A stretch of 64,000 nucleotides of DNA, taken from Macrosoma leucophasiata. Its lineage: Eukaryota; Arthropoda; Insecta; Lepidoptera; Hedylidae. The notes under the pieces are model-generated. The model was not told where the DNA came from. It did no database searches and worked only from the letters and a program-made list of their open reading frames with translations. The stretch spans positions 11,639,501-11,703,500 of the forward strand of contig JAWQUS010000008.1 of assembly GCA_036365455.1 (NCBI GenBank), given 5' to 3'. Of this stretch, positions 11,049-21,761 are shown piece after piece (position 1 is the stretch's first letter; every line of letters begins with the position of its first letter). Made by a program: the position numbers and the translations under genes.

Positions 11049-11571
11049 TACGTTTCATTAAATAAAATTAAAAGCATAGTTCTTGGACTTATTATCCGAT
11101 AACTGTGACGTATTTATTTACTTTACCGCGATTGCCTCTGTACACTCCCGACGTTGGTGCAAAGATGAATAATTAGTAAATATAGCGATGGTCTAGGCAA
11201 AGAAATTGCAGACTTGGAACTGCAGTAAACACAGTCTGTAAGTTTGTCAAAACATTAAGCAAACAGTTAAGAAAGCTAACTAACCGTTAGCCGTCCGTAT
11301 ATATTAAATGGAGCGTTCACACAAAATGTACTGTAAATACTTGTTACATAAACTTTATATTATGAAGGTGGCAAACAATCTCTAACTGTTTGTCTAGTTT
11401 GGTGGGTCCGCAGACAAGTCGCGCGGTGTGAGTCCACACGGATACGCGAACCTATTGTGCTTAATGAAAAATGTGACCAAAAACCAGGTTTACGAGGTGA
11501 TGTATTATGCCCATCACTGTCCGAGTATAATTTCGTGAGGAATCGGGGTGTACGTATGAATGTAGAAGTAG
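11049..11571. other. Unassigned DNA
   Basis: No gene or repeat was recognised. Confidence 0.5.
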
Positions 11572-11664
11572 CACGGGAGGTGTGTCAGTATCGGAATATC
11601 TGACGCTCCACACTCTCTGCCTAGCCCGTAAGGGACTTGGCGTAAAGATACATACATACCTTTA
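11572..11664 (+). repeat. TACA-tailed retroposon, 3' fragment
   Basis: Plus-orientation copy: gacgctccacactctctgcc, then an altered form of the conserved block (cccgtaagggacttggcgta), then a run of atacatacatac. Only the last 90 bp of the unit are present. Confidence 0.7.
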
Positions 11665-12207
11665 GCATGAATTTAATTTCTTTACAAGGTACAAAAAAGG
11701 GGTGCCATAAATAGTCTATATTTAAAAAAAACATGTTTCATACACTCTATTAATCATATTCCCAAAAGATTCAATACCGACACTATTTAATGGCTTAAAT
11801 TAAAATACGTATTATTTAACACGTTAAATGTTTGCTTCAATATATCGCAAATTATTGACACATTGTGCATATTGCGTAGAATTAACATGAATAACAAAAA
11901 GCACATCGGACCAAAAAGAGATTAACAATGAAATGAAGTGATAATTGTGTGGAAACATTGAAAAATGATCAACATATGTTATATAAATAGCCATAAATAA
12001 TGTCTTGAAATTCAGTTTAAATAATAATAAGTGCAAGAGCAGAACAAAAATTAAAAATCAACATGTTATTAATTTCGTTGCCGGCCGAGGTGTGAGATGA
12101 GCTCACAGGGATTGTTGTGGAGTAGTATTTATGTAAATAACAATTATTTTGAAAATTTTTTGATTTATTCAACATTTTAAACATTATCTTGATTTTTTTT
12201 CAACATT
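11665..12207. other. AT-rich unassigned DNA
   Basis: No gene or repeat was recognised. Confidence 0.5.
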
Positions 12208-12267
12208 GGGAATGAAACTGTCCGCAGAGTAATGGATCAGAATTGGTGTTTACAGCTTAACAAAATT
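12208..12267 (+). repeat. 60-bp repeat, copy 2
   Basis: Direct partner of 10989-11048, differing at a few positions (gggaatg for ggggatg, cagctta for cagttta). The sequences diverge immediately outside, so the shared block behaves like the boundary of a repeat family rather than a long duplication. Confidence 0.65.
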
Positions 12268-12864
12268 AATGCCTGTAGTGAACTAAAATAGTTCATGCAT
12301 GGACAATCACAGCATAAATTTCTTCTACCGGAATGTAGCAATGTAGCAATACGCAGCTCATATTTTTTCTTAATCCGACACATTGTCCTCAAAATAAACG
12401 CTACCAGGAAAAAATATTTTACTTTAAGTATTATTGAAATACAACCAATACACAACTTTTACAATGATAGCAAAAGAAAACTCATATACATTTTTAAATA
12501 ATTTAATTTTTTGGAAATATAATGATCTAGCAAAAAAGACAAGAAAAAAAATCGATCGAAAGATACTCTACGGATCTTTTGATTCCAAGTTCAATTCCGA
12601 GCCAGAGTTTGACTTACGAGGCGGTTCTAAATAACTGCCGACCACTCATTACATTCTCGATCGCTATTTGCATAACTATTGGAATCGTACCCGAGACCCG
12701 ACCGTGTGTGTTTAGAGTCTGATGTATGGGCTGCCGGCGCTAAATGAATTCGCTGTCTGACACTATAATGCACTTTTATTTTGCAATTCAAACCTTTTTT
12801 GTTATGTAAACACTCTATTCCATCGAACCTTAGAGTCGTAAATAATTTCTATTAGGGATACAAA
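12268..12864. other. Unassigned DNA
   Basis: No gene or repeat was recognised. Short AT-rich open frames only. Confidence 0.5.
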
Positions 12865-12905
12865 CTAGCGACCCGCCGTGGTTTTGTACGGGTGCAATGT
12901 ATGTA
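12865..12905 (-). mobile_element. Helitron 3' end fragment, minus
   Basis: Reads ctagcgacccgccgtggttt on the plus strand. The reverse complement ends in ggcgggtcgctag and is followed by T. It matches the end of the second part of 53305-53634 (ggggcgggccgctag). Only about 40 bp are recognisable. Confidence 0.55.
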
Positions 12906-13274
12906 CCTATTAGGTAATATTTTTCATTCTGCAGCCATATATAGATAATATGAATGCAGACGCCTTATTACATTAGAAAAGTGGATATGTAAAAAGCTAA
13001 GGTTACAGTAGAAATAATGAAATGGCACTTAATGGCTAAAATAGAGGGTTAGTTCAGTAGGCCACCATTCCAATAGGCACCCGGCCAGTACGCTCCCGAT
13101 ACGATAAATTTGTTATTCCTCTACGCTCCCGGCCACGTCGCACTTGATTGTAGAACATTTTTTTATATAAAATAGGTATACGAGTACACAAATAAATATG
13201 AATTTTTAATTTAACTAACATGTTTTTTAAGTACTACGTCATTTTTAGTACATAATTCCCATTTATATTTTTAT
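12906..13274. other. Unassigned DNA
   Basis: Nothing was recognised. Confidence 0.5.
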
Positions 13275-13352
13275 TGGTGGTTGAGTTCCAAGTGCAAGAG
13301 CTCGGGGGCGCGGGCACAACCCCATTATCCAAACTATCTGCCACTACAAGAA
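13275..13352 (+). repeat. CR1/SINE-like retroposon tail, 5' part only
   Basis: Carries ggtggttgagttcc, gagctcgggggcgcgggcac and ctgccac, in the order seen at the start of the unit at 23247-23536. The rest of the unit is missing. Confidence 0.5.
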
Positions 13353-13645
13353 TTCAAATAAGTTAATGGTTATTATTTTAACATATAGGCTACAATCTGT
13401 AATGATTAAATATAATGCGGATGAAGTCGCGAGCAAAAACCAATCATACATATATTAAAAAAAATATATGAACACTTGAATACCTATAAAAATAAATGAT
13501 CCATAACTACTTTATTATAGAATCGTATACATTGACCTCTCAGAGAATAACTCACTCTATGCAGTCGCGTCACGTGCATGAACGACAATTCAACAATTTT
13601 TCGTATTTTTTACCTCAACAAAATGATGGAAATGTTAAATGCAGT
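13353..13645. other. AT-rich unassigned DNA
   Basis: Nothing was recognised. Confidence 0.4.
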
Positions 13646-13915
13646 AAGGGAGTTGGCGTGAAGATACATACATAATTATTTAATAAACATATGTGATGAT
13701 TGGATTAACATACTTAATATCGTAAATTTATCTTCACGCCAGCTCCCTTACGGGGTAGGCAGAGTGCGTGGAGCGCAAGTATCCCAGATTCTTGCAATCC
13801 TCTCGTGCCTCTTCTACATTTATCACTCTCCTCATGCATGTGCACCGAATCCGATGACTATTGACCCCACCTGCTGATAGTACATGACTTATTTGGTCAA
13901 GGTAAGTCAGTTTTC
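13646..13915 (-). repeat. TACA-tailed retroposon with a second inverted 3' end
   Basis: A minus-oriented copy occupies 13729-13915, running from tatcttcacgccagctccct through ggggtaggcagag to a ttggtcaaggtaagtcag-like 5' part. A short plus-oriented 3' end of the same family (gggagttggcgtgaagatac, 13649-13668) lies 57 bp before it. The two 3' ends therefore face each other and could fold on themselves. Confidence 0.65.
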
Positions 13916-14786
13916 GTCATTCATCTACATTAATGTTATCTCTTATGGGTTAATTCGCAAATTATAATTTAAAAACAGCTAAAAGTTTTGACATCATCTA
14001 AGACCACTCTTATCCTTTTATCTGAGGACGGATTATTATGCGACCTTTGGTGTCCCGACTGTTCAAAAACGTCAAGATCCTAACACAACAATCTGATTCA
14101 TAATTACAAAGCTAACACGTTTTTTTCGCCGAAACGCGCTACTGTTATGTTTTTGTACGCATAAAAGTACCGATACCGCTTACCAAATACTTGGCCGAAT
14201 AGAACTGGAGTGCCTCTTATTATAGAGTAGCGAAAAAAAAAACGAAAAAATACAGCACCCAATAGTCCTTCAATAAAACTTGTAGGATTCTGTCTTTATT
14301 TCAAAATTAAAAGGTAACATTTCTCAGAAGAGTCGGGTCTGTTTTCTCACGGGGCGGTAAATAAATACATGCGTTCGTATTTGATAGAGTTACCAGCAAT
14401 AAATCGTTGATTATAGGCCAAGCGCCGTCGGGTTGTAAAAGTATATAATATGTTTTACGACGCAAATAAATACTGGCGTATGAATAAAACGACCGGCATT
14501 GTGTTAGTAACAGGTACACTCATATAGTGTGAATTTACAAATATTGCTATAGCTTCGTATAGAGACACATGAAAAGATTTTAAGATGTTTTTTACTTGTT
14601 TAGATCTCTGGAAAGTGTAGTGTAGATACCATTCAAATAAATTAGTTGATCCCAAATAATAATATTTGATACTTACTGCTGCTGATTGGAAATACCATAT
14701 TGTGCTCGACAATGACTCTAATTCGAGGACAGTTTTTATTTCCATCCCGCTGTCAATATAGCGGAACGCAATGTTTTTTAAGCATG
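13916..14786. other. AT-rich unassigned DNA
   Basis: Contains open frames of up to 96 codons on the minus strand without recognisable domains. No repeat was identified. Confidence 0.5.
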
Positions 14787-14905
14787 TTTTATTTTATTTT
14801 TATTTTATTTTATTTTATTGACACACCAACAGCATAGTACATCAAAAAGTTACAAAATATATCATAGAAGCATTGGTCTGATGCATATGCCTATTATAGG
14901 TATGT
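14787..14905 (-). mobile_element. Retroposon 3' end with (AAAAT)n tail, minus
   Basis: On the minus strand the sequence runs gctgttggtgtgtcaataaa into repeated AAAAT units (14787-14818 on the plus strand are tttta repeats). A polyadenylation-type AATAAA just before an A-rich simple tail is the usual 3' end of a LINE or SINE. No coding sequence can be read upstream of it, so the family is unknown. Confidence 0.5.
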
Positions 14906-15788
14906 ACAGCATTCCAAATAAATCGAGCAACACAAAAATTAGATAAATTAGAATCTAGATAAAATGTACATTTAAAATAATTAAAAACTAAGAAAATCAA
15001 ACCTATTTAGCCTATTTTAATTTTAAATAAGATAAATAGCAATTACCCACAGCTATAGCATGTTTAATTATATCTACCTATTATTTTACAAGCCAAACAT
15101 GTCTAAAATGATCACCACCATTTAATTAGAGAATGAAGAGACTCCTGAAGTCCTGAGTTTCTTCATTGGAACTCTACATTTCTAAGTAGGCAGTTACCTT
15201 AATAAAATACCTTTATTTTTCATAATAATATATATTATATTTATGTACATTTTTTTCTACCATCATATTACATTATGTATTGATGCGCTAAATCGCGGAC
15301 GGACAGACAGACGGACATAGCGAAACTATAAGGGTTCCTTGTTTACTACGGAACCCCAAAAATAGAAAAAGTGTCTGTCTTATCCTACTAAACTATTGAA
15401 ATACTTCATTCAATGTTAATAGGTTGCAAAGCGAACCCTTTCATCCATCACCATCCAGGAATAGACTTAAAACTTCTTGGAATTGATAGCGATGATATAT
15501 TTCATTCATTGCTAAGAGTCGATATTACGTTCAAGTAATTAATCCATTGTTATTTATAAAAAGGCGAACGTTTATAAATGTTAATGTTGATGGGGATCAA
15601 CATTGCTCCGTTCCAATTGGATGGGTGTAAGATGTTTAATATCTCTAGTGTCTTGAAAAGTCATGCATCAGTAGAGACTTTTTTGTAAAAGCTCATCATC
15701 TGCAATTAACAATGAATATAAGAAAACAAAATTAATTAATCGATCTTTGAAGACTTTAGTTTTTCTTATCATTTCATTATTATATGTA
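14906..15788. other. Unassigned DNA with one repeat fragment
   Basis: Mostly featureless AT-rich sequence. At 15299-15358 it contains acagacagacggacatagcg and ctacggaacccc, the end of the interspersed repeat seen at length at 39425-40036. Confidence 0.5.
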
Positions 15789-15948
15789 GGTTACCTCCAT
15801 AATAATGGCAACTCATTATACATCACCCATACACCCATTTAGCATCGTGATGGAGTAAGCTCCAGGTCTCTCCCCTTTTTGGGGGGAGGCCTGGAGCTTA
15901 CTCCATCACGATGCTCCAATGCGGATTGGTGGAGAGGTTACCTCCATA
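15789..15948. mobile_element. Hairpin element flanked by 13-bp direct repeats
   Basis: The 13-bp sequence ggttacctccata occurs at 15789-15801 and 15936-15948 and looks like a target duplication. Between them is a 26-bp perfect inverted repeat (15841-15866 with 15890-15915). Its stem continues through nine more pairs, including two G-T pairs, to a five-T loop at 15876-15880. The sequence ccaatgcggattggtgga to the right resembles, in reverse, a part of lepidopteran RTE-like retroposon ends. The element may therefore be an inverted duplication of such an end. Confidence 0.6.
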
Positions 15949-15964
15949 TTTAACAGAAATTTAA

Positions 15965-16239
15965 TAATCTATCTTCATCAATAAATATATATATATAAAT
16001 CAATTGCTGTTCGTTACTCGAGAACTGCTGGACCGATTTGGCTATTTATGGCTTTGAATTATTTTAAGAAGTCCAGGTAAGGTTTAAAAGGTAAGAAAAT
16101 ATGAAGAAATTGAAGGGAAATAGTCGAAGTAGAAGCGAAAAACCACATTTTCATTTTCCCAGACAAATAGTCAGTATCTATCAAACCTTTGACACATTAT
16201 TTCATTCTGAGGCAATACGAAGTTTGCCGGGTCAGCTAG
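15965..16239 (+). mobile_element. Non-autonomous Helitron
   Basis: Same family as 202-460, with the core gaactgctggaccgattt and the end tgccgggtcagctag before T at 16240. The 5' boundary is less certain because the first 20 bp are a (TA)n-rich version of the family start. A short deletion removed the ctcgctaaaa block upstream of the core. Confidence 0.8.
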
Positions 16240-16669
16240 TGAAATATTATTTAACCCGTCTTATTTTTTTCTACTGTTGATAAAATGGCAAAGCAAGAGA
16301 GCTATCTACTTTTAGGGTTTAATACCTTACTCACAAGAACAATCGTGGGTCTGTTTATTTGTCTGTAGGTACGTCTATCACAGCCGATGTTTTTTAGTAA
16401 AACTGACTAGTAGAAACTTCATGAGCTAGGAATTTCAACTCAATGCAGTGCTACTTGTATAAGGCTAAGGCAGTTTTACCTCTGTATCAGAAATCATAGA
16501 TGAAACATCACAATTTAATTGAAATACGGTAGTATTAAGGACTATCAATAAATTAGCCAAAGATGTATTAAGTAATGCGGTGATGTCAGCTTGTGTTTCT
16601 GTCACGGGAGCTATAACACCGTTATGTTCAGATCTCGGATTTGATTTCGGATCGGGGTTGATTTTAATA
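16240..16669. other. Unassigned DNA before the mariner
   Basis: Nothing was recognised. It ends with the TA target dinucleotide at 16668-16669. Confidence 0.5.
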
Positions 16670-17949
16670 GGTTGGGGAAAAAGTCTTTTCGCATTATAGT
16701 ATGTATGAACTTGTAATAAAATCTCTTTGGCTGTAGTATCTGTATCTGGCTGGTTTTGGTATCAATGAAAGTTAAAATTTTAAAGAACATAATTCCAAAT
16801 TCAAATTAGGCAAATGTGTGATTTTCATTTGTTATTCGTACTGTCAAGATGAGTAAATCTAATGAAAAAATTCGATACATTTTAAAATTTTACTACAAAA
16901 AAGGTAAAAACGAAACGTAAGCCGCGAAAAAAAATTGCGATGTTTATGGACCTAGTACAGTGTCTGTGAGAGTAGCACAAATTTGGTTTAAGCGTTTTCA
17001 ATCCGGAAATTGATGTCAAAGATGCACCTCGCTCTGGTCGCCCTATTACGGATAAAATGGATGCCATTTTTGAAAAAGTAGAGCAAGATCGACATATCAG
17101 TAGTAACGACGTAGCTGAAGAACTGAGAATTGATCACAAAACAGTTTTAGCGCATTTGAAAAAAGCTGGGTACAAAAAAAAGCTCGATATTTGGGTACCT
17201 CACGAGCTCACTGAAAGAAACCTAATGAACCGTGTACTCATTTGTGATGATTCTTCATTACGATGTAATGAAACTAAATCATTTTTGAAGAAGCTGATAA
17301 CTGGTGATGATAAGTGGATCACGTACGACAAGAACGTGCGAAAAAGGTCGTGATCAAAGGCCGGTCAGGCTTCACAGACTGTGGCGAAACCCGGGTTAAC
17401 TCGCAATAAGGTGATGTTGTGTGTATAGTGGGATTGGAAGGGCATTATTCAATATGAGCTATTACCACCAGACAGGACTATCGATTCTGAACTCTACTGC
17501 GAACAACTGATGAGATTAAAGCAAGAAGTTGAGAGAAAGCGGCCGGAATTGATCAACAGAAGGGGTGTGGTGTTTCATCATGATAACGCTAGACCTCACA
17601 CATCTATAGCCACTCAGCAAAAATTAAGAGAGTTTGGCAGGGAGGTGTTAATGCACCCGCCGAATAGTCCTGACCTTGCACCTTCAGATTTCCACCTGTT
17701 TCGGTCTCTTCAGAATTCTTTATGCAATGTTAGGTTAACATCACGAGAGGACTGCCAAATCCACTTGTCGCGGTATTTTGATGAGCAGTCCCAAAATTTT
17801 TATAGCAATGGGATCATGTCCCTACCTACAAGATGGCAAAAGGTTATCGAACAAAATGGTACATACATACTTTAGTTAAATTTGAATAAACTATATTAAA
17901 AACTGTTTTGAATTATCTTAAAAAATGCGAAGAAACTTTTTCCCCAACC
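16670..17949 (+). mobile_element. Mariner transposon (DD34D), full length, inactive
   Basis: Inverted terminal repeats of 26 bp start ggttggggaaaaagt and match at 24 of 26 positions (16670-16695 and 17924-17949). TA lies immediately outside both ends (16668-16669 and 17950-17951), the target duplication of Tc1/mariner elements. The length of 1280 bp is normal for a complete mariner. The single transposase gene is broken. The ends are intact enough that trans-mobilisation by a related transposase cannot be excluded from sequence alone. Confidence 0.93.
16849..17875 (+). pseudogene. Mariner transposase, broken
   Basis: Starts at ATG 16849 and ends at TAG 17873-17875, about 340 codons, the normal mariner size. 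The N-terminal helix-turn-helix part is followed by WVPHEL. The catalytic Asp residues lie in TGDDKW (codon 17306-17308), HHDNARPH (17582-17584) and NSPDLAPSD (17687-17689). The last two are separated by 34 residues, giving the mariner DD34D signature. Damage consists of a stop at 16918-16920, a two-base loss at about 17010 that shifts the frame, and stops at 17351-17353 and 17426-17428. The wording around the motifs is closest to the cecropia-type group, but that subfamily call is from memory. Confidence 0.92.
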
Positions 17950-17951
17950 TA

Positions 17952-18599
17952 ACGAAACGTAACTTCACCCCTGTTTTCCTCGAGGGTTAGGTTAAAAGTA
18001 AATTCATGCATTCAATCACACAAACATCCTCAATTAGCCTGTACGTTTTGTCCCATGTAGGTGACGAGCCTATTAAAGAACTACGAGGTACTGGGCAACG
18101 TTCAAACAAATGAGAAAAGCATTTTTCCCTATAAAACCCACGAACCCAGCGTTGAAATGCTCGCCTGCAACCGTGAATTCACAACACAACACACACACTC
18201 ACACACACACGCGCGCACCCACACACACACACACACACAAGTTGCATGCATACCTCTTTACTTACCTCCACTTTTCTCATCTAAGTAGGTATTATTTTAA
18301 AATTGTCAATAGCTTAAATATATTATTGTCTCTCTCACGGGGTCCAATTTGAACCTCGGACCTTTGTCAGGCTTGCGCGGGGACATGGGGGGTCCAACAC
18401 GTAGAGGCCCTTTCGAGAATTTTGATCTACTTTGTAATGGGTTATATTCGGCGGGACCTCTCTCTGACTGCATCAATAGTTAATACAGGCACAGACAAAC
18501 CCCGCAGAATATAATGGGACTATTGTAATGATAAGTGATTCGTCAAACTTTGGGCTATGTGGGTGAACTGGGGGGACTAGCTGGCTGGGCCTATGGAGT
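17952..18599. other. Unassigned DNA with a CA microsatellite
   Basis: A (CA)n microsatellite interrupted by gcgc and tc bases spans 18184-18240. It produces spurious His/Thr-rich open frames. The stretch at 18340-18600 is more GC-rich and may belong to the same repeat as 18600-18720. No gene is supported. Confidence 0.5.
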
Positions 18600-18720
18600 G
18601 AGATCCGGCACCTGCCTATATTCAACATCTCACATTATCGAATCCTACTTTAGGCAGGTGGTGACTCGCCTCTCCTTGGTGGGCCCCCCAAACAGCCAAC
18701 CCGATCGAGTAGTAGGGGGT
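18600..18720 (-). repeat. Interspersed repeat, copy 2 (partner at 5100-5275)
   Basis: Read on the minus strand it contains ggctgtttggggggcccacc, gtaggattcgataatgtgag and atgttgaatataggcaggtg, in the same order as 5100-5275. The family is unknown. Confidence 0.5.
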
Positions 18721-18872
18721 CCTGGTGACTTGTAACACAGGTCTCCCACAAAAAATAAGATGAAACAAAGCAAATAGCTCTAATTGTGTTTATTGTCTGT
18801 AACCCTATCAACCTTTTTTGTTACAGAAATTATTTATGTTTTTTCTTTCTCCCTCAGTTGAGGGGGCCTATT

Positions 18873-18905
18873 ACCACTTTACGGGTTTTTACCAAGTAAA
18901 GTGGT
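18873..18905 (-). other. Stem-loop in the LINE 3' UTR
   Basis: A perfect 10-bp inverted repeat, accactttac and gtaaagtggt, encloses 13 bases, just past the stop codon of the REL-type LINE. Reverse transcriptases of this group recognise structured 3' UTR RNA, so a role in template recognition is possible but not shown. Confidence 0.45.
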
Positions 18906-18916
18906 TTGTGGTTTCT

Positions 18917-19990
18917 TCATGAGGAAATGGTAGACGTCGTTAACAATGTTCTCACAATTCGACACGTGTTTAGTATGGCGGCTTTTTGGAGAAGGCTAAT
19001 TAAGTATGACGGAATATTTAGTGCAGTGAGGCTATTACGAAGGTTTTTGTGAATTACTCCAGTTGATGATAATACAATTGGTATTATGTGTACAGTTGTT
19101 GCTTTCCATTGCGTCTTGATCTCTATAGCTAAATCCTGATACTTTGACAGTTTGTCTGATATTGTACTTTGTATGTTATGTGTATTAGGTATGGCTATGT
19201 CAATTATATATACTGTTTTGCTACATTTGTCGTAAAATGTAATATCTGGCCTGTTGTAGTGTATAGTCTTGTCGGTCAGTATTGTCCTATCCCAGTAAAG
19301 TTTGCATTTTTTGTTTTCCAGTACTATTTCAGGTTTATATTTATAGTAGGGTTGTTTGTGCGTTACAAAATCATTTGTTATCGCCAAATGTTGATGTATG
19401 ATGGATGCAACCTGATCGTGTCTGTGCTTATAGTCATTTTGGACTAAACATTTACATGCCCCTGTGATGTGTTGTATTGTCTCTGGTGCGCTGTGACATT
19501 GCCTGCAGGTATCAGATTGATATACTAGTTCTTTGGTTATATGTTTTCTATAGTTGCGGATGGGAATGACTTGATCTTGGATAGCTAATAAAAATCCTTC
19601 AGTTTCGGGAAAGAGTTCACCGCGTCTGAGCCAAGTGTTTGATGCATCTTTGTCGGTATGAGTCATACACAAATCAGCGCGGTGTCTGCCATGCATTGAC
19701 TTTTGGGCCCACCCTTCTATCATTTGGCGTTTCGATATAATTTCTTCATTCAATTGTGGGTGTAGATCTTGATGATTTAGGGGCGTGAGTTTACGGTCGA
19801 TCTGCATGACACAGCTATGTAGCGGAGATGTAACTGCTTTAGTATGGAAAAAGTCTCTTAGTGTTGCTATCTGTTTATTATGTAAATTTCGGATATGTAT
19901 AAATCCTCTACCTCCTTCTTTCCGTGTTATTATTAATTGCTGAGGTAGTTTAAAAACTTTTACTAGTAGTTGAGTGTACTCATCACCACT
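18917..19990 (-). pseudogene. CCHC zinc knuckle and PD-(D/E)XK endonuclease of an R2/R4-type LINE
   Basis: The frame is open from about 19990 to the stop at 18917, some 356 codons. The first in-frame Met is at 19807, but the sequence upstream is clearly coding (KEGGRGFIHIRNLHNKQIAT is the conserved pre-endonuclease region of these elements). The knuckle CRQCHSAPETIQHITGAC fits CX2CX8HX4C. The nuclease core follows as RPDITFYDKCSKTVYIIDIA, then KLSKYQDLAIEIK. In this family the nuclease nicks a specific target site for target-primed reverse transcription. The reverse transcriptase itself is missing. The lack of any stop or frameshift suggests a fairly recent insertion. Confidence 0.85.
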
Positions 19991-19994
19991 ATTG

Positions 19995-20196
19995 TGTTCC
20001 GGTTAGATGGTAATGCATGGCCCCGTAGTAACTATCACAGAGACATGAGAACTAAGGTCTCAAGAGTGATAATGCAACTGCATTTTGACCACTGGTTGTT
20101 AGGTAGATGTTTATAGGCTGCAGTCACCACTTAGCATCCATGTGAACTTGTTTGTTTCATGTTCATCCATGTTCATTACATAAAAAACTAGTATAT
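19995..20196 (+). repeat. CR1/SINE-like retroposon tail, 3' two thirds
   Basis: Begins inside the unit at tgttccggttagatggtaat, continues with ggccccgtagtaactatcac and ctgcattttgacc, and ends ttcattacataaaaaac. The missing 5' part is replaced by the truncated REL-type LINE. Confidence 0.8.
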
Positions 20197-20995
20197 CTAT
20201 TGCTCAATAGTGGTCGTGACACAGATTGAATTCCAAAATTATCTGTGGTACCTTGCGTGTTCAACACACAAGAGAATCTTCTCCCTAAGAAGCAACAACG
20301 CACCTGTATTATGACCTCTAATCGAACAGAAGGTCTTCTTTCAATTGTTTACTATGCATAACATTTCTGGAAAACGAGTGCACAGGTGTGAATATCTTAA
20401 TTTACGCCCGAAACACGCTATTGGGAGTGAACAAAGGGAGTTTTTGTTTTATAGACTGTATACACTTAATAGAATAGGTGCTAACCACAGACACACGATG
20501 ATAATTGAAGGGTGTTTGTATGGAACCGTCTTTTATATACGACTGAATGCTATCGCATCGGCCGTTCTAATTGGTAAGCAGGCGGCTGACGATAAGGAAT
20601 CTGTCATAAAATGTTGAGATGACATTTTGTGAAAGGCATATTTATCTAATGCTCGTAATGAAACTCTACGTGGTATACAATCGGTTCTTTATGAGAGCTA
20701 ATCATAAAAGTGTCTACATTAGATATTCATGTTTTCTTAAACAAATAGATTTGGTAGGTATGTCTTAAAATGTTACGTTATACCATTTTACATAAATACA
20801 AGTATTTCTTCCAAAAAATAAGAATTCGAAAGACAGATATGCTTGAGCAAACAAAGTGTAAGCTGCCATCTCTGACACTGTGGGGCTTGGGAGCGTCGTC
20901 GAACGCATATTCTTTTTCTTCATAATCTAGGATGGCATAATAGTTTTAGCATAGGTATAGCTGAAAACTCAATAAAAATCAAAATACAGATAATA
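20197..20995. other. Unassigned DNA
   Basis: A 90-codon open frame (20345-20617) has no recognisable domain and no supporting context. No repeat was found. Confidence 0.5.
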
Positions 20996-21175
20996 TCTCC
21001 TATATTAAAATAAGTCGGGTTTTCCTTCCTGACGCTATAACTCCAGAACGCACGAACCGATTTCCACGATTTTGCATTCGTTGGAAAGGTCTCGGGCTCG
21101 GCGAGGTTTATAGCAAAAGAAAATTCAGGATTATAAAACGACATCCACGCGGGCAAAGCCGCGGGCAACAGCTAG
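20996..21175 (+). mobile_element. Short Helitron, second family
   Basis: Starts TCTCCTATATTAAAATAAGT after A and ends gccgcgggcaacagctag before T. Between them it has the degenerate core ccagaacgcacgaaccgatt. This is a different family from 202-460, with the gggcaaagccgcggg 3' region that also appears decayed at 5770-5867. Confidence 0.8.
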
Positions 21176-21464
21176 TCAATATTAAAAATACGTTACAAAC
21201 CTACCAGAAGAATAATTCGAAAGTGAAATGTGCGCAGGTATCATAAAAATTCACTCTCATCATTGATATGTAAAAAAAAATACCAAATCAAGACGACAAG
21301 GAAATTGCGAGCAGCTGGTATTTGTTACAGATTAACATAAAATTTTAACAATGTTTAAATATTGGTTTCACTTTGATTATGAGAAGGTACCAAGATGTGC
21401 AGATATTTGTAGAGTTCTGGTAAACTACATTAAAAATAACTGCCTGTTTTTTACTGTCTCCGTA
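21176..21464. other. Unassigned DNA
   Basis: Nothing was recognised. Confidence 0.5.
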
Positions 21465-21735
21465 AACTAGTAGAAACAGGCCACAGCAGCAGCTGCTACG
21501 GCCCAGCTTTCGATCACGAATCGGAGGATAATTGCTATTGGGATTTTTCCATTTTGCTAAAGTTTTCTAGAGCTCCTCTCGGAGTTTGGTAATGTCAATA
21601 CGTTCGCCACCTAGACATGACAAAATATAATTAGCGAATCGTAGGTGTTTGCATGTAGGGAATTTTGATTGCATGCATTTACCTCTGCTTCCTCTTCGGG
21701 GAATACAGCCATGAAATAACGTCCCCATGCCAATA
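21465..21735 (+). mobile_element. tRNA-derived SINE, diverged copy
   Basis: The body shares tattgggatttttccatttt, gtttggtaatgt, gcgaatcgtaggtg and gcatgcattta with the better copy at 59736-60030, in the same order and spacing. The head (aactagtagaaacaggccac) is a decayed A-box region. The tail is close to atgaaataacgtcc. Confidence 0.75.
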
Positions 21736-21761
21736 AGTAGGTAATATCTTAATTTAGTGTT

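Larger units (their letters stand above)
18735..19993 (-). mobile_element. LINE with restriction-like endonuclease (R2/R4/Dong group), 5'-truncated
   Basis: The C-terminal third of a single-ORF, REL-type non-LTR retrotransposon lies on the minus strand, with its 3' untranslated region at about 18735-18916. The coding part begins abruptly at 19993, where it abuts a retroposon tail in the opposite orientation, so it was probably truncated on insertion. The UTR holds a 10-bp inverted repeat, accactttac/gtaaagtggt (18873-18882 with 18896-18905). The exact 3' end is not defined. Confidence 0.82.

Noticed and set aside
18061..18352. His/Thr-rich open frames of 75 and 80 codons
   Set aside because: They are produced by the (CA)n microsatellite at 18184-18240.
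20345..20617. 90-codon open frame
   Set aside because: No domain, no conserved-looking composition and no splice or polyadenylation context.
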